DNA from: JAZQNC01 sp045536155
GTDB taxonomy: Bacteria > Bacillota > Clostridia > Oscillospirales > CAG-272
NCBI GenBank assembly: GCA_045536155.1
Contig: JAZSMZ010000119.1
Coordinates: forward strand, 1 to 33,514
Length of the DNA: 33,514 nt
Reading direction: 5' to 3'
Shown piece after piece: positions 22,057-30,849 of this stretch (position 1 is its first letter; every line of letters begins with the position of its first letter). The translations under genes and the position numbers were made by a program. Below the pieces are notes generated by a model. It did no database searches. It saw nothing but the letters and a program-made list of their open reading frames with translations, and was not told the DNA's origin.

Positions 22057-22066
22057 AAAAACAATG

Positions 22067-22098
22067 AAAAGCAGAACCGAAACGGTTCTGCTTTTTTT
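22067..22098 (+). terminator. Intrinsic terminator of tilS-hpt-ftsH
   Basis: AAAAGCAGAACCG and CGGTTCTGCTTTT form a 13-bp stem around AAA, followed by more T. It lies 10 nt after ftsH. Confidence 0.92.
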
Positions 22099-22099
22099 G

Positions 22100-22129
22100 T
22101 TGTCATTTTCTCGATTGCATGCATATAAT
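22100..22129 (+). promoter_or_regulatory. Promoter of the DUF3343/desulfurase pair
   Basis: TTGTCA (22100-22105) and TATAAT (22124-22129), 18-bp spacer, immediately after the ftsH terminator. Confidence 0.7.
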
Positions 22130-22179
22130 GTCAAAAAGAAAACTAACTGAAATGGAAGGCCATGCATGGGTAAAAGAAT

Positions 22180-22410
22180 ATGAAAAATGAAATGAAAAGA
22201 TGTCTTATAACATTCGAATCTCCTACGATGGCGCAAAAGGCGCAACGATTGCTTCGGGAAAGGAGTATACCTGCCGAGGTGATCGCGCTCGACGGTAAGT
22301 ACTCGAAGCGGGGCTGCAAAAGCGGTCTGTCGCTTTCATGTGCACATACCGACCGGGCGTGCGAGATTTTGATAAACAACAAAATACGGTACAGCGATGT
22401 CGTTGTATAA
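22180..22410 (+). CDS. DUF3343 small protein (putative sulfur/selenium carrier-like)
   Basis: A 76-residue cytosolic protein of the DUF3343 type: MKRCLITFESPTMAQKAQRL with an N-terminal beta-alpha unit, then the family's Cys-Gly motif in KRGCKSGLSLSC. In the family this Cys is proposed, not proven, to carry S or Se. It stands 18 nt before a cysteine-desulfurase-like gene, and the same pair recurs in other Firmicutes, which supports a sulfur-transfer role. The ribosome site is poor. A 12-codon frame (22152-22190) with its own ATG overlaps the start, so coupling is possible. SelD or SelA genes are not in the window. Confidence 0.75.
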   Translation: MKNEMKRCLITFESPTMAQKAQRLLRERSIPAEVIALDGKYSKRGCKSGLSLSCAHTDRACEILINNKIRYSDVVV

Positions 22411-22428
22411 AGAATTGGAGATGATGTA

Positions 22429-23562
22429 TTGATATATCTTGACAATGCGGCAACAACTTTCCCAAAGCCACTGAATGTTTCAAGGGCAATGTGCCGCGCA
22501 GTACGTCAGTCTGGCGGCAATCCGGGACGCGGCTCACACAGCCTTGCGCGTGCGGCATCCGACATTCTGTATTCGGCTCGTGAAAGAGTGGCAAAGCATT
22601 TCGGGGCAGAGAGCGAAAACGTGGTATTTACTCAGAACGCTACCCATGCGCTCAATATCGCCATCAAGGCACTGGCAAAGCGCGGATATAAAATCGTCAT
22701 GTCGGATATGGAGCATAATTCTGTATGCAGACCGGTATATGCTCTCGCAAAGCAGGGTGTGTCATACGATTTTTTCACTGCCGACAGCGATGCCGAGAGG
22801 GTGATCGAATCGCTTATGCGGGTGTGCGATCATTCGTGCATCGCCGTTGCTTGCAGCGTTGCTTCTAACATCTGCCAGCTCCGTCTTCCAATAGCCGATA
22901 TTGGACGCTTTTGCAGAGAAAGAGGAATGATTTTTATCGCCGATGCATCGCAGTGTGCAGGCAGCATGGATATCGATATCGAGCGCGATGGCATATCCAT
23001 TCTATGCGCGCCCGGTCATAAGGGACTTTACGGACCCGCGGGCAGCGGAGTGGCTGTCTTTTCGTCGGGCGCGGCAAGTGAGTGCGCGAAATTTCAGACG
23101 ATAATTGAGGGCGGAAGCGGAACGTTGTCGGCCGACAGATATATGCCCGAGGTCATGCCGGAGCGGTTCGAGGCTGGGACGGTCGCTTTGCCGGCCATTG
23201 CGGGACTTTGCGAGGGCATAAAATTTGTTGACAGCATCGGCACTGATAAAATCTACGCACATGAATGCAAGTTGGCAAAATACGTGCGTGAACGGCTTTG
23301 CGATACAGAAAAGATAAGGCTTTACGGCGAGGGAGAGGGGTCTATCGTGCTCTTTAACGTAGAGGATATTCCGTCGCAACGCTTTGCGCAGATGCTCGAC
23401 GAGCGCGGCATATGCGCCCGCGCAGGACTTCATTGCGCGCCCCTTGCTCATGCAAAGCTGAAAACCGGAGTTGACGGTGCGGTGAGATTATCTTTTTCGC
23501 CCTTCAATAACGTAAACGAGTGCGAGGAGACCGTGAGAACCATAAAAGAGCTGATACGGTAA
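22429..23562 (+). CDS. Cysteine desulfurase-like class V aminotransferase
   Basis: PLP enzyme expected to remove sulfur from cysteine (or selenium from selenocysteine) and leave it as a persulfide. PLP lysine K198 sits in APGHKGLYGP, after the DASQCAGSMDID motif. The nucleophilic cysteine is C336 in RAGLHCAPLAH, on a short loop as in group II (CsdA/SufS-like) enzymes. Residues MIYLDNAATTFPKP start the fold. The start codon is TTG at 22429 behind GGAG at 8 nt, since the nearby ATGATG is followed by a stop in its own frame. At 377 residues it matches the desulfurase family that travels with DUF3343 rather than NifS/IscS. No IscU or SufU gene is adjacent. Confidence 0.9.
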   Translation: MIYLDNAATTFPKPLNVSRAMCRAVRQSGGNPGRGSHSLARAASDILYSARERVAKHFGAESENVVFTQNATHALNIAIKALAKRGYKIVMSDMEHNSVCRPVYALAKQGVSYDFFTADSDAERVIESLMRVCDHSCIAVACSVASNICQLRLPIADIGRFCRERGMIFIADASQCAGSMDIDIERDGISILCAPGHKGLYGPAGSGVAVFSSGAASECAKFQTIIEGGSGTLSADRYMPEVMPERFEAGTVALPAIAGLCEGIKFVDSIGTDKIYAHECKLAKYVRERLCDTEKIRLYGEGEGSIVLFNVEDIPSQRFAQMLDERGICARAGLHCAPLAHAKLKTGVDGAVRLSFSPFNNVNECEETVRTIKELIR

Positions 23563-23578
23563 CGTATCGGCTTTTTTT
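23550..23578 (+). terminator. Terminator overlapping the desulfurase stop codon
   Basis: GCTGATACG and CGTATCGGC form a 9-bp stem around GTAA, followed by seven T. The loop contains part of the stop codon at 23560-23562, so the stem begins inside the reading frame. Confidence 0.85.
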
Positions 23579-23583
23579 GCATC

Positions 23584-23612
23584 TTGACAAAAGTGTGTGA
23601 CGACAATATAAT
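23584..23612 (+). promoter_or_regulatory. Consensus promoter of the GpsA-like gene
   Basis: Perfect TTGACA (23584-23589) and TATAAT (23607-23612) with a 17-bp spacer. It begins only 5 nt after the terminator's T run. Confidence 0.9.
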
Positions 23613-23646
23613 TAACTTGCCGATAACAAATAACGGAGGAAATAAA

Positions 23647-24687
23647 ATGGCTGTTGTAACTATAATCGGTTCGGGTATGATGGGCTCCGCTCTTGCCTTT
23701 CCGGCACGCGAAAACGGACATGAGGTGCGACTTGTCGGTACTCATCTCGACCGCGATATAATCGATAACTGCAAAAAAACAGGCAGACATACAAAATTCA
23801 ATCGCGATTTTCCCGATGGAGTGAAATACTATCAGGTTGAAGAAATGGAGAATGCCATATCGGGAAGCGATATTATAATCGGAGGCGTTTCTTCTTTCGG
23901 CGTTGATTGGTTTGCCGATCACGTTCTTCCGAAAATACCCGATAATACGCCCGTTATCACAGTTACAAAGGGACTTTGGGATACTCCCGACGGACGCCTT
24001 TTAACCTATCCCGATCTATGGCAGAAAAAGCTCGACGAGCTGGGCAAGTCTCTCCCGCTTTGCGCCATAGGCGGACCGTGCACCAGCTACGAGCTTGTCG
24101 CTCACGATCAGACCGAGGTCACCTTTTGCGGACGCGACATGGAAACGCTCGAAAAGATCAAAGAAATAATGGCGACCGACTATTACCATATCACGCTGAG
24201 CACCGACGTTACAGGTGTGGAAAGTGCAGTTGCACTCAAAAACGGATATGCCCTGGCAGTTGCGCTGACGATCGGACTCAATCAGAGAAAATTCGGTCTT
24301 GACAGCGAGCTGCATTATAACTCGCAGGCCGCCGTTTTCGGACAAAGCGTTAAGGAAATGTCCCGTCTGCTCGCTTATCAGGGATGCGACACGCTTGACA
24401 ATCTCTGCCTTGGCGCGGGCGATCTTTACGTCACGGTGTACGGCGGACGCACCCGACTGGTTGGTATCCTGCTCGGGCGCGGACTTAGTATCGACGAGGC
24501 AAAGGCGGAGCTCAATGGAGTCACCCTTGAATCTCTCGTCGTTGCCGAAAGAGTGGCAAGAGCCATTAAAAAGGCCGCAAAAGAGGGCAGGGCAGATCTT
24601 GGCGATTTCCCCCTCCTGCTCGCCGTTGATGCTATTTTAAGCGACAAAAAAGAGGCAAACATCCCTTGGGACAGTTTTACAAAATAA
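23647..24687 (+). CDS. GpsA-like NAD(P)-dependent glycerol-3-phosphate dehydrogenase family protein
   Basis: N-terminal Rossmann fold with VTIIGSGMMGSA (residues 4-14, GxGxxG). The C-terminal helical domain carries GVESAVALKNGYA (the catalytic-lysine region of GpsA) and GAGDLYVTVYGGRTRLVG (compare GLGDL in GpsA). The canonical segment GPSFAxEV is replaced by GGPCTSYELVAHDQTEV, so the substrate pocket is changed. The likely role is reduction of dihydroxyacetone phosphate to sn-glycerol 3-phosphate for phospholipids, but another 2-keto or 3-hydroxy phosphate substrate is possible. I chose ATG 23647 after GGAGGAAATAAA, giving 346 residues. The frame's earlier TTG is the -35 element. It is a one-gene unit under a very strong promoter. 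Confidence 0.75.
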   Translation: MAVVTIIGSGMMGSALAFPARENGHEVRLVGTHLDRDIIDNCKKTGRHTKFNRDFPDGVKYYQVEEMENAISGSDIIIGGVSSFGVDWFADHVLPKIPDNTPVITVTKGLWDTPDGRLLTYPDLWQKKLDELGKSLPLCAIGGPCTSYELVAHDQTEVTFCGRDMETLEKIKEIMATDYYHITLSTDVTGVESAVALKNGYALAVALTIGLNQRKFGLDSELHYNSQAAVFGQSVKEMSRLLAYQGCDTLDNLCLGAGDLYVTVYGGRTRLVGILLGRGLSIDEAKAELNGVTLESLVVAERVARAIKKAAKEGRADLGDFPLLLAVDAILSDKKEANIPWDSFTK

Positions 24688-24804
24688 AGCCTTTTGCGAT
24701 GCAAAAATACCCTGTATATTGCATTTGCATAGTATAATGTAAGTGATTAAGTAAAATTTGTATAATTGTCTGTGATAAAAAGCGGGACTGTTTACAAAAT
24801 ATTA

Positions 24805-24833
24805 TTGCTTTTCACGGCAAAATTTGCTACAAT
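24805..24833 (+). promoter_or_regulatory. Promoter of glyA
   Basis: TTGCTT (24805-24810) and TACAAT (24828-24833) with a 17-bp spacer, about 32 nt of leader. Another TATAAT at 24733-24738 lacks a convincing -35. No riboswitch-like fold was seen. Confidence 0.65.
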
Positions 24834-24870
24834 GTTTATATATTTTTTGAAAAAACAAAGGGGATTAGTC

Positions 24871-26112
24871 ATGATAAAGGAAAATATGGAATTTTTAAAA
24901 TCTCTCGATCCCGAAGTCGGTGCCGCAGTTATCGAGGAGTATAACCGTCAGAGAAACGGTCTCGAGCTCATCGCATCGGAAAACTTCGTATCTCCCGCAG
25001 TAATGGCGGCGGCATCGTCCGTGCTTACCAATAAATATGCAGAGGGGTATCCCGCAAAGCGCTACTACGGCGGATGCGAGGAGGTCGACATCGTTGAGAA
25101 TATCGCAATCGAGCGCGCACAGCAGCTTATCGGTGCTGAATGGGGAAACGTTCAGCCTCACAGCGGCGCGCAGGCAAACACCGCAGTGTATTTTGCCCTC
25201 CTCGAGCCCGGTGATACCGTTCTCGGCATGAACCTCGCTCACGGCGGACATCTCACTCATGGCAGCCCCGTTAATATTTCGGGTAAATACTACAACTTCG
25301 TTCCCTACGGCGTTGATGCCGAAACAGGCCGCATCGATTACGACGTTCTCGAAGCTCTCGCAAAAGAGAACAAGCCTAAGATGATCGTTGCAGGTGCGAG
25401 CGCATATCCCAGAATCATCGATTTCAAGCGCATCTCCGAGATCGCAAAGTCGGTCGGCGCATATTTCATGGTAGATATGGCGCACATCGCAGGACTTGTT
25501 GCCGCAGGACTCCATCCCAGCCCGATTCCCTATGCCGATATAGTTACCACTACTACACATAAGACTCTCCGCGGTCCCCGCGGCGGAATGATCATGTGCC
25601 GCGAGGAGCTCGGCGCAGCTATCAATAAGGCTGTATTCCCCGGTATGCAGGGCGGACCTCTCATGCACATCATCGCCGCAAAGGCAGTTTGCTTCGGCGA
25701 AGCACTTACTCCCGAATTCAAGCAGTACCAGGCACAGGTAGTAAAAAATGCCGCAGTTCTTGCCGAATCGCTCAAGAAAGAGGGCATGAACCTTGTTTCC
25801 GACGGTACCGATAACCACCTTATGCTGCTCGATTTGCGCAATATCGAGGGCATGACCGGTAAGAAGCTCGAAAAGAGACTCGACGAGGTGCATATCACCG
25901 TAAACAAGAATGCTATCCCCAACGATCCCCAGAGCCCCAACGTAACCAGCGGTATCAGAGTAGGTACTCCCGCAGTTACCACAAGAGGTCTCCGTGAGGA
26001 CGATATGGTCGAGCTTGCGGCCCTCATCAAGATGACTGCTACCCGTTTTAAGCGTAAAGATGAGATTGCCGAAAGAGTCAAAGCGCTGTGCGAAAAATAT
26101 CCCCTTTATTGA
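24871..26112 (+). CDS. glyA: Serine hydroxymethyltransferase
   Basis: PLP enzyme that converts serine and tetrahydrofolate to glycine and 5,10-methylene-THF, the main source of one-carbon units. The PLP lysine is K231 in [27 protein letters not shown] near the N terminus and [15 protein letters not shown] are family signatures. The start is ATG 24871 behind AAGGGGA, giving 413 residues, the normal length. The longer frame would begin upstream of the predicted promoter. No terminator is seen before the following lipoprotein gene 68 nt downstream, so read-through is possible. Confidence 0.97.
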   Translation: MIKENMEFLKSLDPEVGAAVIEEYNRQRNGLELIASENFVSPAVMAAASSVLTNKYAEGYPAKRYYGGCEEVDIVENIAIERAQQLIGAEWGNVQPHSGAQANTAVYFALLEPGDTVLGMNLAHGGHLTHGSPVNISGKYYNFVPYGVDAETGRIDYDVLEALAKENKPKMIVAGASAYPRIIDFKRISEIAKSVGAYFMVDMAHIAGLVAAGLHPSPIPYADIVTTTTHKTLRGPRGGMIMCREELGAAINKAVFPGMQGGPLMHIIAAKAVCFGEALTPEFKQYQAQVVKNAAVLAESLKKEGMNLVSDGTDNHLMLLDLRNIEGMTGKKLEKRLDEVHITVNKNAIPNDPQSPNVTSGIRVGTPAVTTRGLREDDMVELAALIKMTATRFKRKDEIAERVKALCEKYPLY

Positions 26113-26180
26113 TTGTGATTGGCTTTTGAGTTTCTGACTGTATCTTAAGCGATTCTGATATATTAAAAGGAGCAAAATAC

Positions 26181-27335
26181 ATGAAAAAAATCAGTTTGAT
26201 TTTGGCTGTTCTTCTGCTGTTTACCGCTTTTGTTTTGGCAGGATGCGATAACACAAACGATGAAACCGACACAGATGAAACGACAGCCGGAGAATCCGAT
26301 TCCGAAAAGACCGATGACAGCGAAACCGAAGAAGTTTACGAAATGAAATCTACCATCTATGACGGGCTCAACTTGGCCGACTACGTAAAGATAGGCGAGA
26401 TTAAGGGCATTGTTATAGAATCCTACACAACTGAAGTCTCCGAAGAAGAGATCAGCGCCGAACTCGATCTGCTTCGCCTTGAAGTTGCTACCGAAAAAGA
26501 GGTAACAGACCGTCCTTTGGCCGAAGGCGATATTGCAATTCTCGATTACGTCGGAAGCATGGACGAAATGGAAACTCCCGACGGCATGACCGATACCGAC
26601 GCTGAATTAGAGATCGGATCGGGCAACTTTATTCCCGGATTTGAAGATGGTATGATCGGTATGAACATCGGCGAAACAAGAGATGTTCACGTCGTTTTCC
26701 CCGATCCTTACTATAACAATCCAGACATTGCAGGCAAGGCAGCCACCTTCGTTGTAACCCTGAAGAGCTTCACAGAAAAGGTTCTTCCCGAACTCGATGA
26801 CTATTTTGCGGCAGCAGTATCCGATTTTGATACTCTTGATGAGCTCAAGGCACAGATCAAAGAAGATTTGGCAAAGGATAAGGAAGCAAAAGGCCTGTCT
26901 GATCAGCAGCAAGCAGTTTGGGAAACTGTAATGGAAGAAAGCGAGCTTATCAAGTATCCAGAGGCCATTGTCAACGATATGCTTGACAACGCAATCGCTT
27001 CCTACCAGTCTCAGGCAGACTACCACGGATTTGCATCTCTCGAAGAGATGCTTATGCAGTATTACTCCATGTCGCTCGAGGAATTCACAACCCAGATGAA
27101 ATCTTATGCCGAGGCCGCTTGCCATGAGGAGATCGTACTCATGCTTGTTGCAAAAGAGGCGGGCATAGTTCTTATGAGCGATGAGTATCAGGCCGGTGCT
27201 TTAAAGATTGCAACCGAGGCAGGCATGTACAGCGTTGAAATGCTGGAAGAATACTACGGAGCAGATGCCGTATTCAACAGCTTGCTGTATGAAAAGGTGC
27301 TCGACTACCTCGTTGCAAATGCAGTTATTGAATAA
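26181..27335 (+). CDS. Extracytoplasmic trigger-factor-like PPIase lipoprotein
   Basis: Probable folding chaperone on the outer face of the membrane. A signal peptide ends in FVLAGC, with C22 as the lipidated cysteine. An acidic Asp/Glu/Thr linker (23-55) precedes a trigger-factor-like N-terminal part. A FKBP-type prolyl isomerase domain lies at about 108-200 (GDIAILDYVG, IGSGNFIPGFEDGMIGMNIGE). A long helical C-terminal region resembling the trigger factor/SurA chaperone arms covers about 205-384. Ribosome site AAAAGGAG. It may help exported proteins fold, like PrsA. No substrate is suggested by the neighbours, and the link with glyA may only be positional. A terminator follows. Confidence 0.85.
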   Translation: MKKISLILAVLLLFTAFVLAGCDNTNDETDTDETTAGESDSEKTDDSETEEVYEMKSTIYDGLNLADYVKIGEIKGIVIESYTTEVSEEEISAELDLLRLEVATEKEVTDRPLAEGDIAILDYVGSMDEMETPDGMTDTDAELEIGSGNFIPGFEDGMIGMNIGETRDVHVVFPDPYYNNPDIAGKAATFVVTLKSFTEKVLPELDDYFAAAVSDFDTLDELKAQIKEDLAKDKEAKGLSDQQQAVWETVMEESELIKYPEAIVNDMLDNAIASYQSQADYHGFASLEEMLMQYYSMSLEEFTTQMKSYAEAACHEEIVLMLVAKEAGIVLMSDEYQAGALKIATEAGMYSVEMLEEYYGADAVFNSLLYEKVLDYLVANAVIE

Positions 27336-27339
27336 TGTG

Positions 27340-27373
27340 AAAAGAGATAACGTTTAACCGTTATCTCTTTTTT
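27340..27373 (+). terminator. Terminator after the PPIase lipoprotein gene
   Basis: AAAAGAGATAACG and CGTTATCTCTTTT form a 13-bp stem followed by further T, 5 nt beyond the stop. Confidence 0.9.
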
Positions 27374-27441
27374 GTATAGCGGAAACTACGCGATGGTTGC
27401 GTGATTGAAAAAAGATTTAGCGTTAAGAAGAAATCCCTCGT

Positions 27442-27470
27442 TTGACATTGATTCGTCTTTGTGATATAAT
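27442..27470 (+). promoter_or_regulatory. Consensus promoter of the MFS-GH2 unit
   Basis: Perfect TTGACA (27442-27447) and TATAAT (27465-27470) with a 17-bp spacer, 30 nt before the MFS start. No adjacent LacI/AraC gene and no strong operator palindrome at the promoter were seen. Confidence 0.88.
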
Positions 27471-27500
27471 TGCTTTAAAATAATCACTTTGAGGTAGAAT

Positions 27501-28847
27501 ATGAGCGAAACACGATTTGGTAAAAATGAATGGCTTGTTCTCGTTCTGTTCGGACTTGTCGGACAGATCGCCTGGTCGGTCGAGAACATGTATTTCAATC
27601 TGTTTGTATTTGAAACCGTCGCACCGTCACTCACCACAGTAACTCTGATGGTTCAGCTGAGCGGAATTGTGGCAACACTTGCAACACTTGTGGCGGGAAC
27701 GCTCTCCGACAAAATAGGAAACCGCAAAAGCTTTATATCGTGGGGATACGCGATATGGGGCATTACCGTGGTCATGTTTGGATTTTTGTCGCCCGAGCTT
27801 GCAGATAAGCTTCTCGGATGCGGTTTTGATAAGGCTGTTATGATCACTCTGACAGCCGTTGTAGTGGGCGACTGCGTGATGACGCTCTTTGGCTCAACGG
27901 CGAATGATGCATGCTTTAACGCCTGGGTCACCGATAATACCGAAACCTCATTCCGCGGTAAGGTGGAAGGCATTCTCTCCATTTTGCCTCTTGTGGCGAT
28001 GCTTATAGTCGCAGGCGGATTTGGAATCATCGTGGAGATGATCGGATATTCCATGATGTTCCTCTGCCTCGGCATAGTTATTTCCATATGCGGTGTGTAT
28101 GGAATCATAAAGATCAAGGACAGTCCTTCTCTTGAGAGAAGCGGTGACTTCGGCGACATCCTTTACGGCTTTAAGCCATGCGTGATAAAAGAAAATGCGC
28201 CTCTTTATCTGACTCTATGTCTTGTGCTTGTATACGGGATTTCCTGTCAGATATTCATGCCATATCTCATCATTTACATGAAGACGTATCTCGGTTTTTC
28301 CGTCTTGGAGTACAGTATTGTCTTTGGCGCCGCCATCATACTCGGTGCGGCTGTCAATCTCTATCTGACAAGACTTTCCGACAGAAAAAACAAAAACACA
28401 ATGCTTTATTTTGCATCAGCGATATTCTCGGCAGGACTTTTGGGAATGTACTTGGCTAAGGGAATGGACAAAGCAGCAACACTCATCACCTTTGGAATCG
28501 CGGGCTTTGTCATGATCGCGGGATATATTCTGATATCCGCCCTCTGCGGTTCTCTTGTAAGAGACTATACCCCGAGCGGTGTGGTAGGCAAGCTGCAGGG
28601 TGTCCGTATGGTATTCAGCGTTCTTATTCCCATGATCGCAGGACCCATGATCGGAAACGGCATAAATGCCAAAATGAACATTCCGCTTCCTAATTTGGAA
28701 TCTGCAGACGTTATGACGACGCAGTATATCCCTGCTCCCGAAATTTTCCTCGCCGGCGCGCTGTTTTCGCTTTTGATGTTTGCGCTTATTCCCGTTCTTG
28801 TCAAAATATCGAAGAAAAACGATGAAAAGGATAACGTATCATGCTGA
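27501..28847 (+). CDS. Major facilitator superfamily transporter (probable glycoside importer)
   Basis: Twelve-helix integral membrane protein of 448 residues. The N-terminal helix includes LVLVLFGLVGQIAWSVENMY. The loop GTLSDKIGNRKSF (2-3 loop) is the classic MFS motif A, and a second motif-A-like segment, LSDRKNKNTMLY, lies in the C-terminal half. The domain pattern resembles sugar/glycoside MFS carriers. The stop overlaps the GH2 start by 7 nt, so import and hydrolysis are coupled. The substrate is inferred, not seen: a beta-glycoside matching the GH2 enzyme. Confidence 0.85.
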   Translation: MSETRFGKNEWLVLVLFGLVGQIAWSVENMYFNLFVFETVAPSLTTVTLMVQLSGIVATLATLVAGTLSDKIGNRKSFISWGYAIWGITVVMFGFLSPELADKLLGCGFDKAVMITLTAVVVGDCVMTLFGSTANDACFNAWVTDNTETSFRGKVEGILSILPLVAMLIVAGGFGIIVEMIGYSMMFLCLGIVISICGVYGIIKIKDSPSLERSGDFGDILYGFKPCVIKENAPLYLTLCLVLVYGISCQIFMPYLIIYMKTYLGFSVLEYSIVFGAAIILGAAVNLYLTRLSDRKNKNTMLYFASAIFSAGLLGMYLAKGMDKAATLITFGIAGFVMIAGYILISALCGSLVRDYTPSGVVGKLQGVRMVFSVLIPMIAGPMIGNGINAKMNIPLPNLESADVMTTQYIPAPEIFLAGALFSLLMFALIPVLVKISKKNDEKDNVSC

Positions 28848-30577
28848 AAACAAAATATGATATAGGCTGTATTCCGCTTTCGGAATATCCGAGGCCGCAA
28901 TTAAGGCGTGACAGTTATCTCTGTCTTAACGGCGAGTGGCACTTGGCAAAATGCAAAAGGGAAGAGAAGACGACAGAACTTTTGCTCAAGATAACCGTTC
29001 CGTTTTCACCCGAGACCTTAAGCAGCGGAATCGGTAACGGATTTACTCTCGGAGATGACGAGAAGCTGGTTTATGAACGGGAATTTGAGATATGCGAGGA
29101 GATGAAAAGGGATGTGACCCTTCTTCATTTCGGCGCAGTTGATCAGCAAGCCACCGTATGGATAAACGGCGAGTACGTAGGCGACCACAGAGGAGGATAT
29201 ACGCCCTTCTGCCTTGATATCAGCAAGGCTGTCAAGACGGGCACAAACAATATCCGCGTCGAAGTCGTTGATACTACCGAAGCATCCTCTGGCGCGAGGG
29301 GAAAGCAGAGCTCGAATCGCGGCGGAATATGGTATACAAAGCAAAGCGGAATCTGGCAGACTGTCTGGATCGAGTGCGTGCCGAAGGATCATATCAAGGA
29401 ATTGAAAATCACCCCAAACGCGCATAATAAAACCGTCAGTATCTTCTCGGATTGCGCATCGGCGCAGACCGTGCGCGTTTTTGACGATGGACGTCAGATC
29501 CTTTCTGCCGACTTTTCCGATCGTCAAATCGAGCTTTCTTATGATTTTGAGCTTTGGTCTCCCGAAAATCCGAAGCTTTATGACCTTGTAATCGAGACCG
29601 AAAGCGGAGATAGGATCGAATCTTATTTCGGAGTCCGTTCCTTTGGTATCGGAAAAGACAGCAAGGGTGTTTCGCGACTTTTACTCAACGGTAAGCCTTA
29701 TTTTCTCAACGGCGTTCTTGATCAGGGCTATTGGCCCGAGGGACTTTTGACCTACCCGTCAGACGAGGCTGTGCGCGATGAGCTGCAGATGCTCAAGGAT
29801 ATGGGATTTAATTTCATCAGAAAGCATATCAAAATAGAGCCGTTGCGCTGGTATTACCATTGCGACAGACTCGGACTTGTCGTCTGGCAGGATTTTGTCA
29901 ACGGAGGCGGAGACTATAAATTTACGCACGTTGCCGCATTCCCCTTTTTGGGATTTTGTCACCGCGACAGCGACTACTCGTATTTTGCCCGTCAGGATGA
30001 GTCGGGAAGAGCGGAATTTATCAAATCTGTCGGCGAAACCGTAAGCGCTTTGTATAATTGCACCTCTGTGGGCGGATGGGTTCCGTTTAACGAGGGCTGG
30101 GGACAGTTTGATTCGGGCATGATATCGGAGATGACGCAAAAGCTTGATAATAGCAGAGTCATCGACTCTGTAAGCGGTTGGCACGATCAGGGCAAGGGTA
30201 AGACCTTCCTTAAGAGCCTGCACACCTACTACACCCCCCTTAAGGTTCCCAAGGACAGCCGTCCCGTGGTGCTCAGTGAATTCGGCGGCTATTCCATGCG
30301 GGTGGCAGGACACGTTTTTTGCGAAGATAAGGAATTCGGATATAAGAAGTTCAGAAGCGAAGAGCAGCTTGCCAACGCTTTGCGTAAGCTTTATCTTGAA
30401 AAGCTCAAGCCTCTTATCGCCAAAGGTCTGTGTGCCTGCGTATATACTCAGGTCTCCGATGTTGAAGAGGAGATCAACGGACTTGTAACCTATGACCGTC
30501 AGGTATTGAAGGTGCCGATAGCGGCGATGAGAAGCATCAATGATGAAATCGCAGAAGAAGCGAAGAAAATCAGGTAG
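28841..30577 (+). CDS. Glycoside hydrolase family 2 (beta-galactosidase/glucuronidase-like)
   Basis: Cytosolic retaining beta-glycosidase with the three-part GH2 core: an N-terminal sugar-binding jelly roll (about 20-185), an Ig-like sandwich (about 185-270) and a TIM barrel (about 275-578). Acid/base E418 is in WVPFNEGWGQF and nucleophile E480 is in VLSEFGG. At 578 residues it is compact, near beta-glucuronidase length. The glucuronidase NxK motif is not obvious, so beta-galactosidase or another activity is possible. There is no signal peptide. The ATG lies inside the MFS stop region (ATGCTGA), with AAAGGA upstream. It is the last gene before the composition break. Confidence 0.88.
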   Translation: MLKTKYDIGCIPLSEYPRPQLRRDSYLCLNGEWHLAKCKREEKTTELLLKITVPFSPETLSSGIGNGFTLGDDEKLVYEREFEICEEMKRDVTLLHFGAVDQQATVWINGEYVGDHRGGYTPFCLDISKAVKTGTNNIRVEVVDTTEASSGARGKQSSNRGGIWYTKQSGIWQTVWIECVPKDHIKELKITPNAHNKTVSIFSDCASAQTVRVFDDGRQILSADFSDRQIELSYDFELWSPENPKLYDLVIETESGDRIESYFGVRSFGIGKDSKGVSRLLLNGKPYFLNGVLDQGYWPEGLLTYPSDEAVRDELQMLKDMGFNFIRKHIKIEPLRWYYHCDRLGLVVWQDFVNGGGDYKFTHVAAFPFLGFCHRDSDYSYFARQDESGRAEFIKSVGETVSALYNCTSVGGWVPFNEGWGQFDSGMISEMTQKLDNSRVIDSVSGWHDQGKGKTFLKSLHTYYTPLKVPKDSRPVVLSEFGGYSMRVAGHVFCEDKEFGYKKFRSEEQLANALRKLYLEKLKPLIAKGLCACVYTQVSDVEEEINGLVTYDRQVLKVPIAAMRSINDEIAEEAKKIR

Positions 30578-30624
30578 TTGTCGGTAGATATAAAAGTCGA
30601 GGCTGCGCATACGCGCATGCCGAC

Positions 30625-30748
30625 AGCATGGGTGCCGCTACTGTCATTAACGTCGTAAACGATATTACGAAGAGTATGACAGCGTTATAAGCTTAGTAAA
30701 AAAGTGTAACGAATGCGGACTTTCGCCTAAACATTTAAATGTTTAGGC
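30625..30748 (+). pseudogene. Possible degenerate gene tail
   Basis: One frame from about 30635 reads, after a stop, an open stretch ending YYEEYDSVISLVKKCNECGL then a stop at the palindrome. It contains a CxxCG zinc-ribbon-like motif. Other frames are open only briefly. There is no start codon or ribosome site. It may be the remnant 3' end of a gene lost at the junction, or chance. Confidence 0.2.
30725..30748. repeat. 24-nt perfect palindrome
   Basis: GCCTAAACATTT is followed directly by its exact reverse complement. The next bases (CAAATTTTT) make a crude U-rich tail. It could be an operator, a terminator for a lost gene, or an element end. Confidence 0.6.
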
Positions 30749-30801
30749 CAAATTTTTGGGGCTAAAGAACAATTATATGATAGAAAAGACATGATACACA
30801 G

Positions 30802-30843
30802 AAAAAACGGCCTTTGTGGTAAACACTTGGAGGCCGTTTTTTT
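30802..30843 (+). terminator. First of two tandem terminators
   Basis: AAAAAACGGCCT pairs with AGGCCGTTTTTTT around a 17-nt loop, with the U tract on the plus strand. Confidence 0.75.
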
Positions 30844-30849
30844 CAAAAC

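Noticed and set aside
24688..24870. Riboswitch upstream of glyA
   Set aside because: No conserved glycine, THF or SAM riboswitch core could be recognised; the region holds only promoter-like elements.
26134..26164. TGATATATT as a promoter for the PPIase lipoprotein
   Set aside because: A start there would fall inside the ribosome site, leaving no usable leader.
24895..26175. 426-codon minus-strand frame opposite glyA
   Set aside because: Shadow of glyA, with no family motif and no ribosome site.
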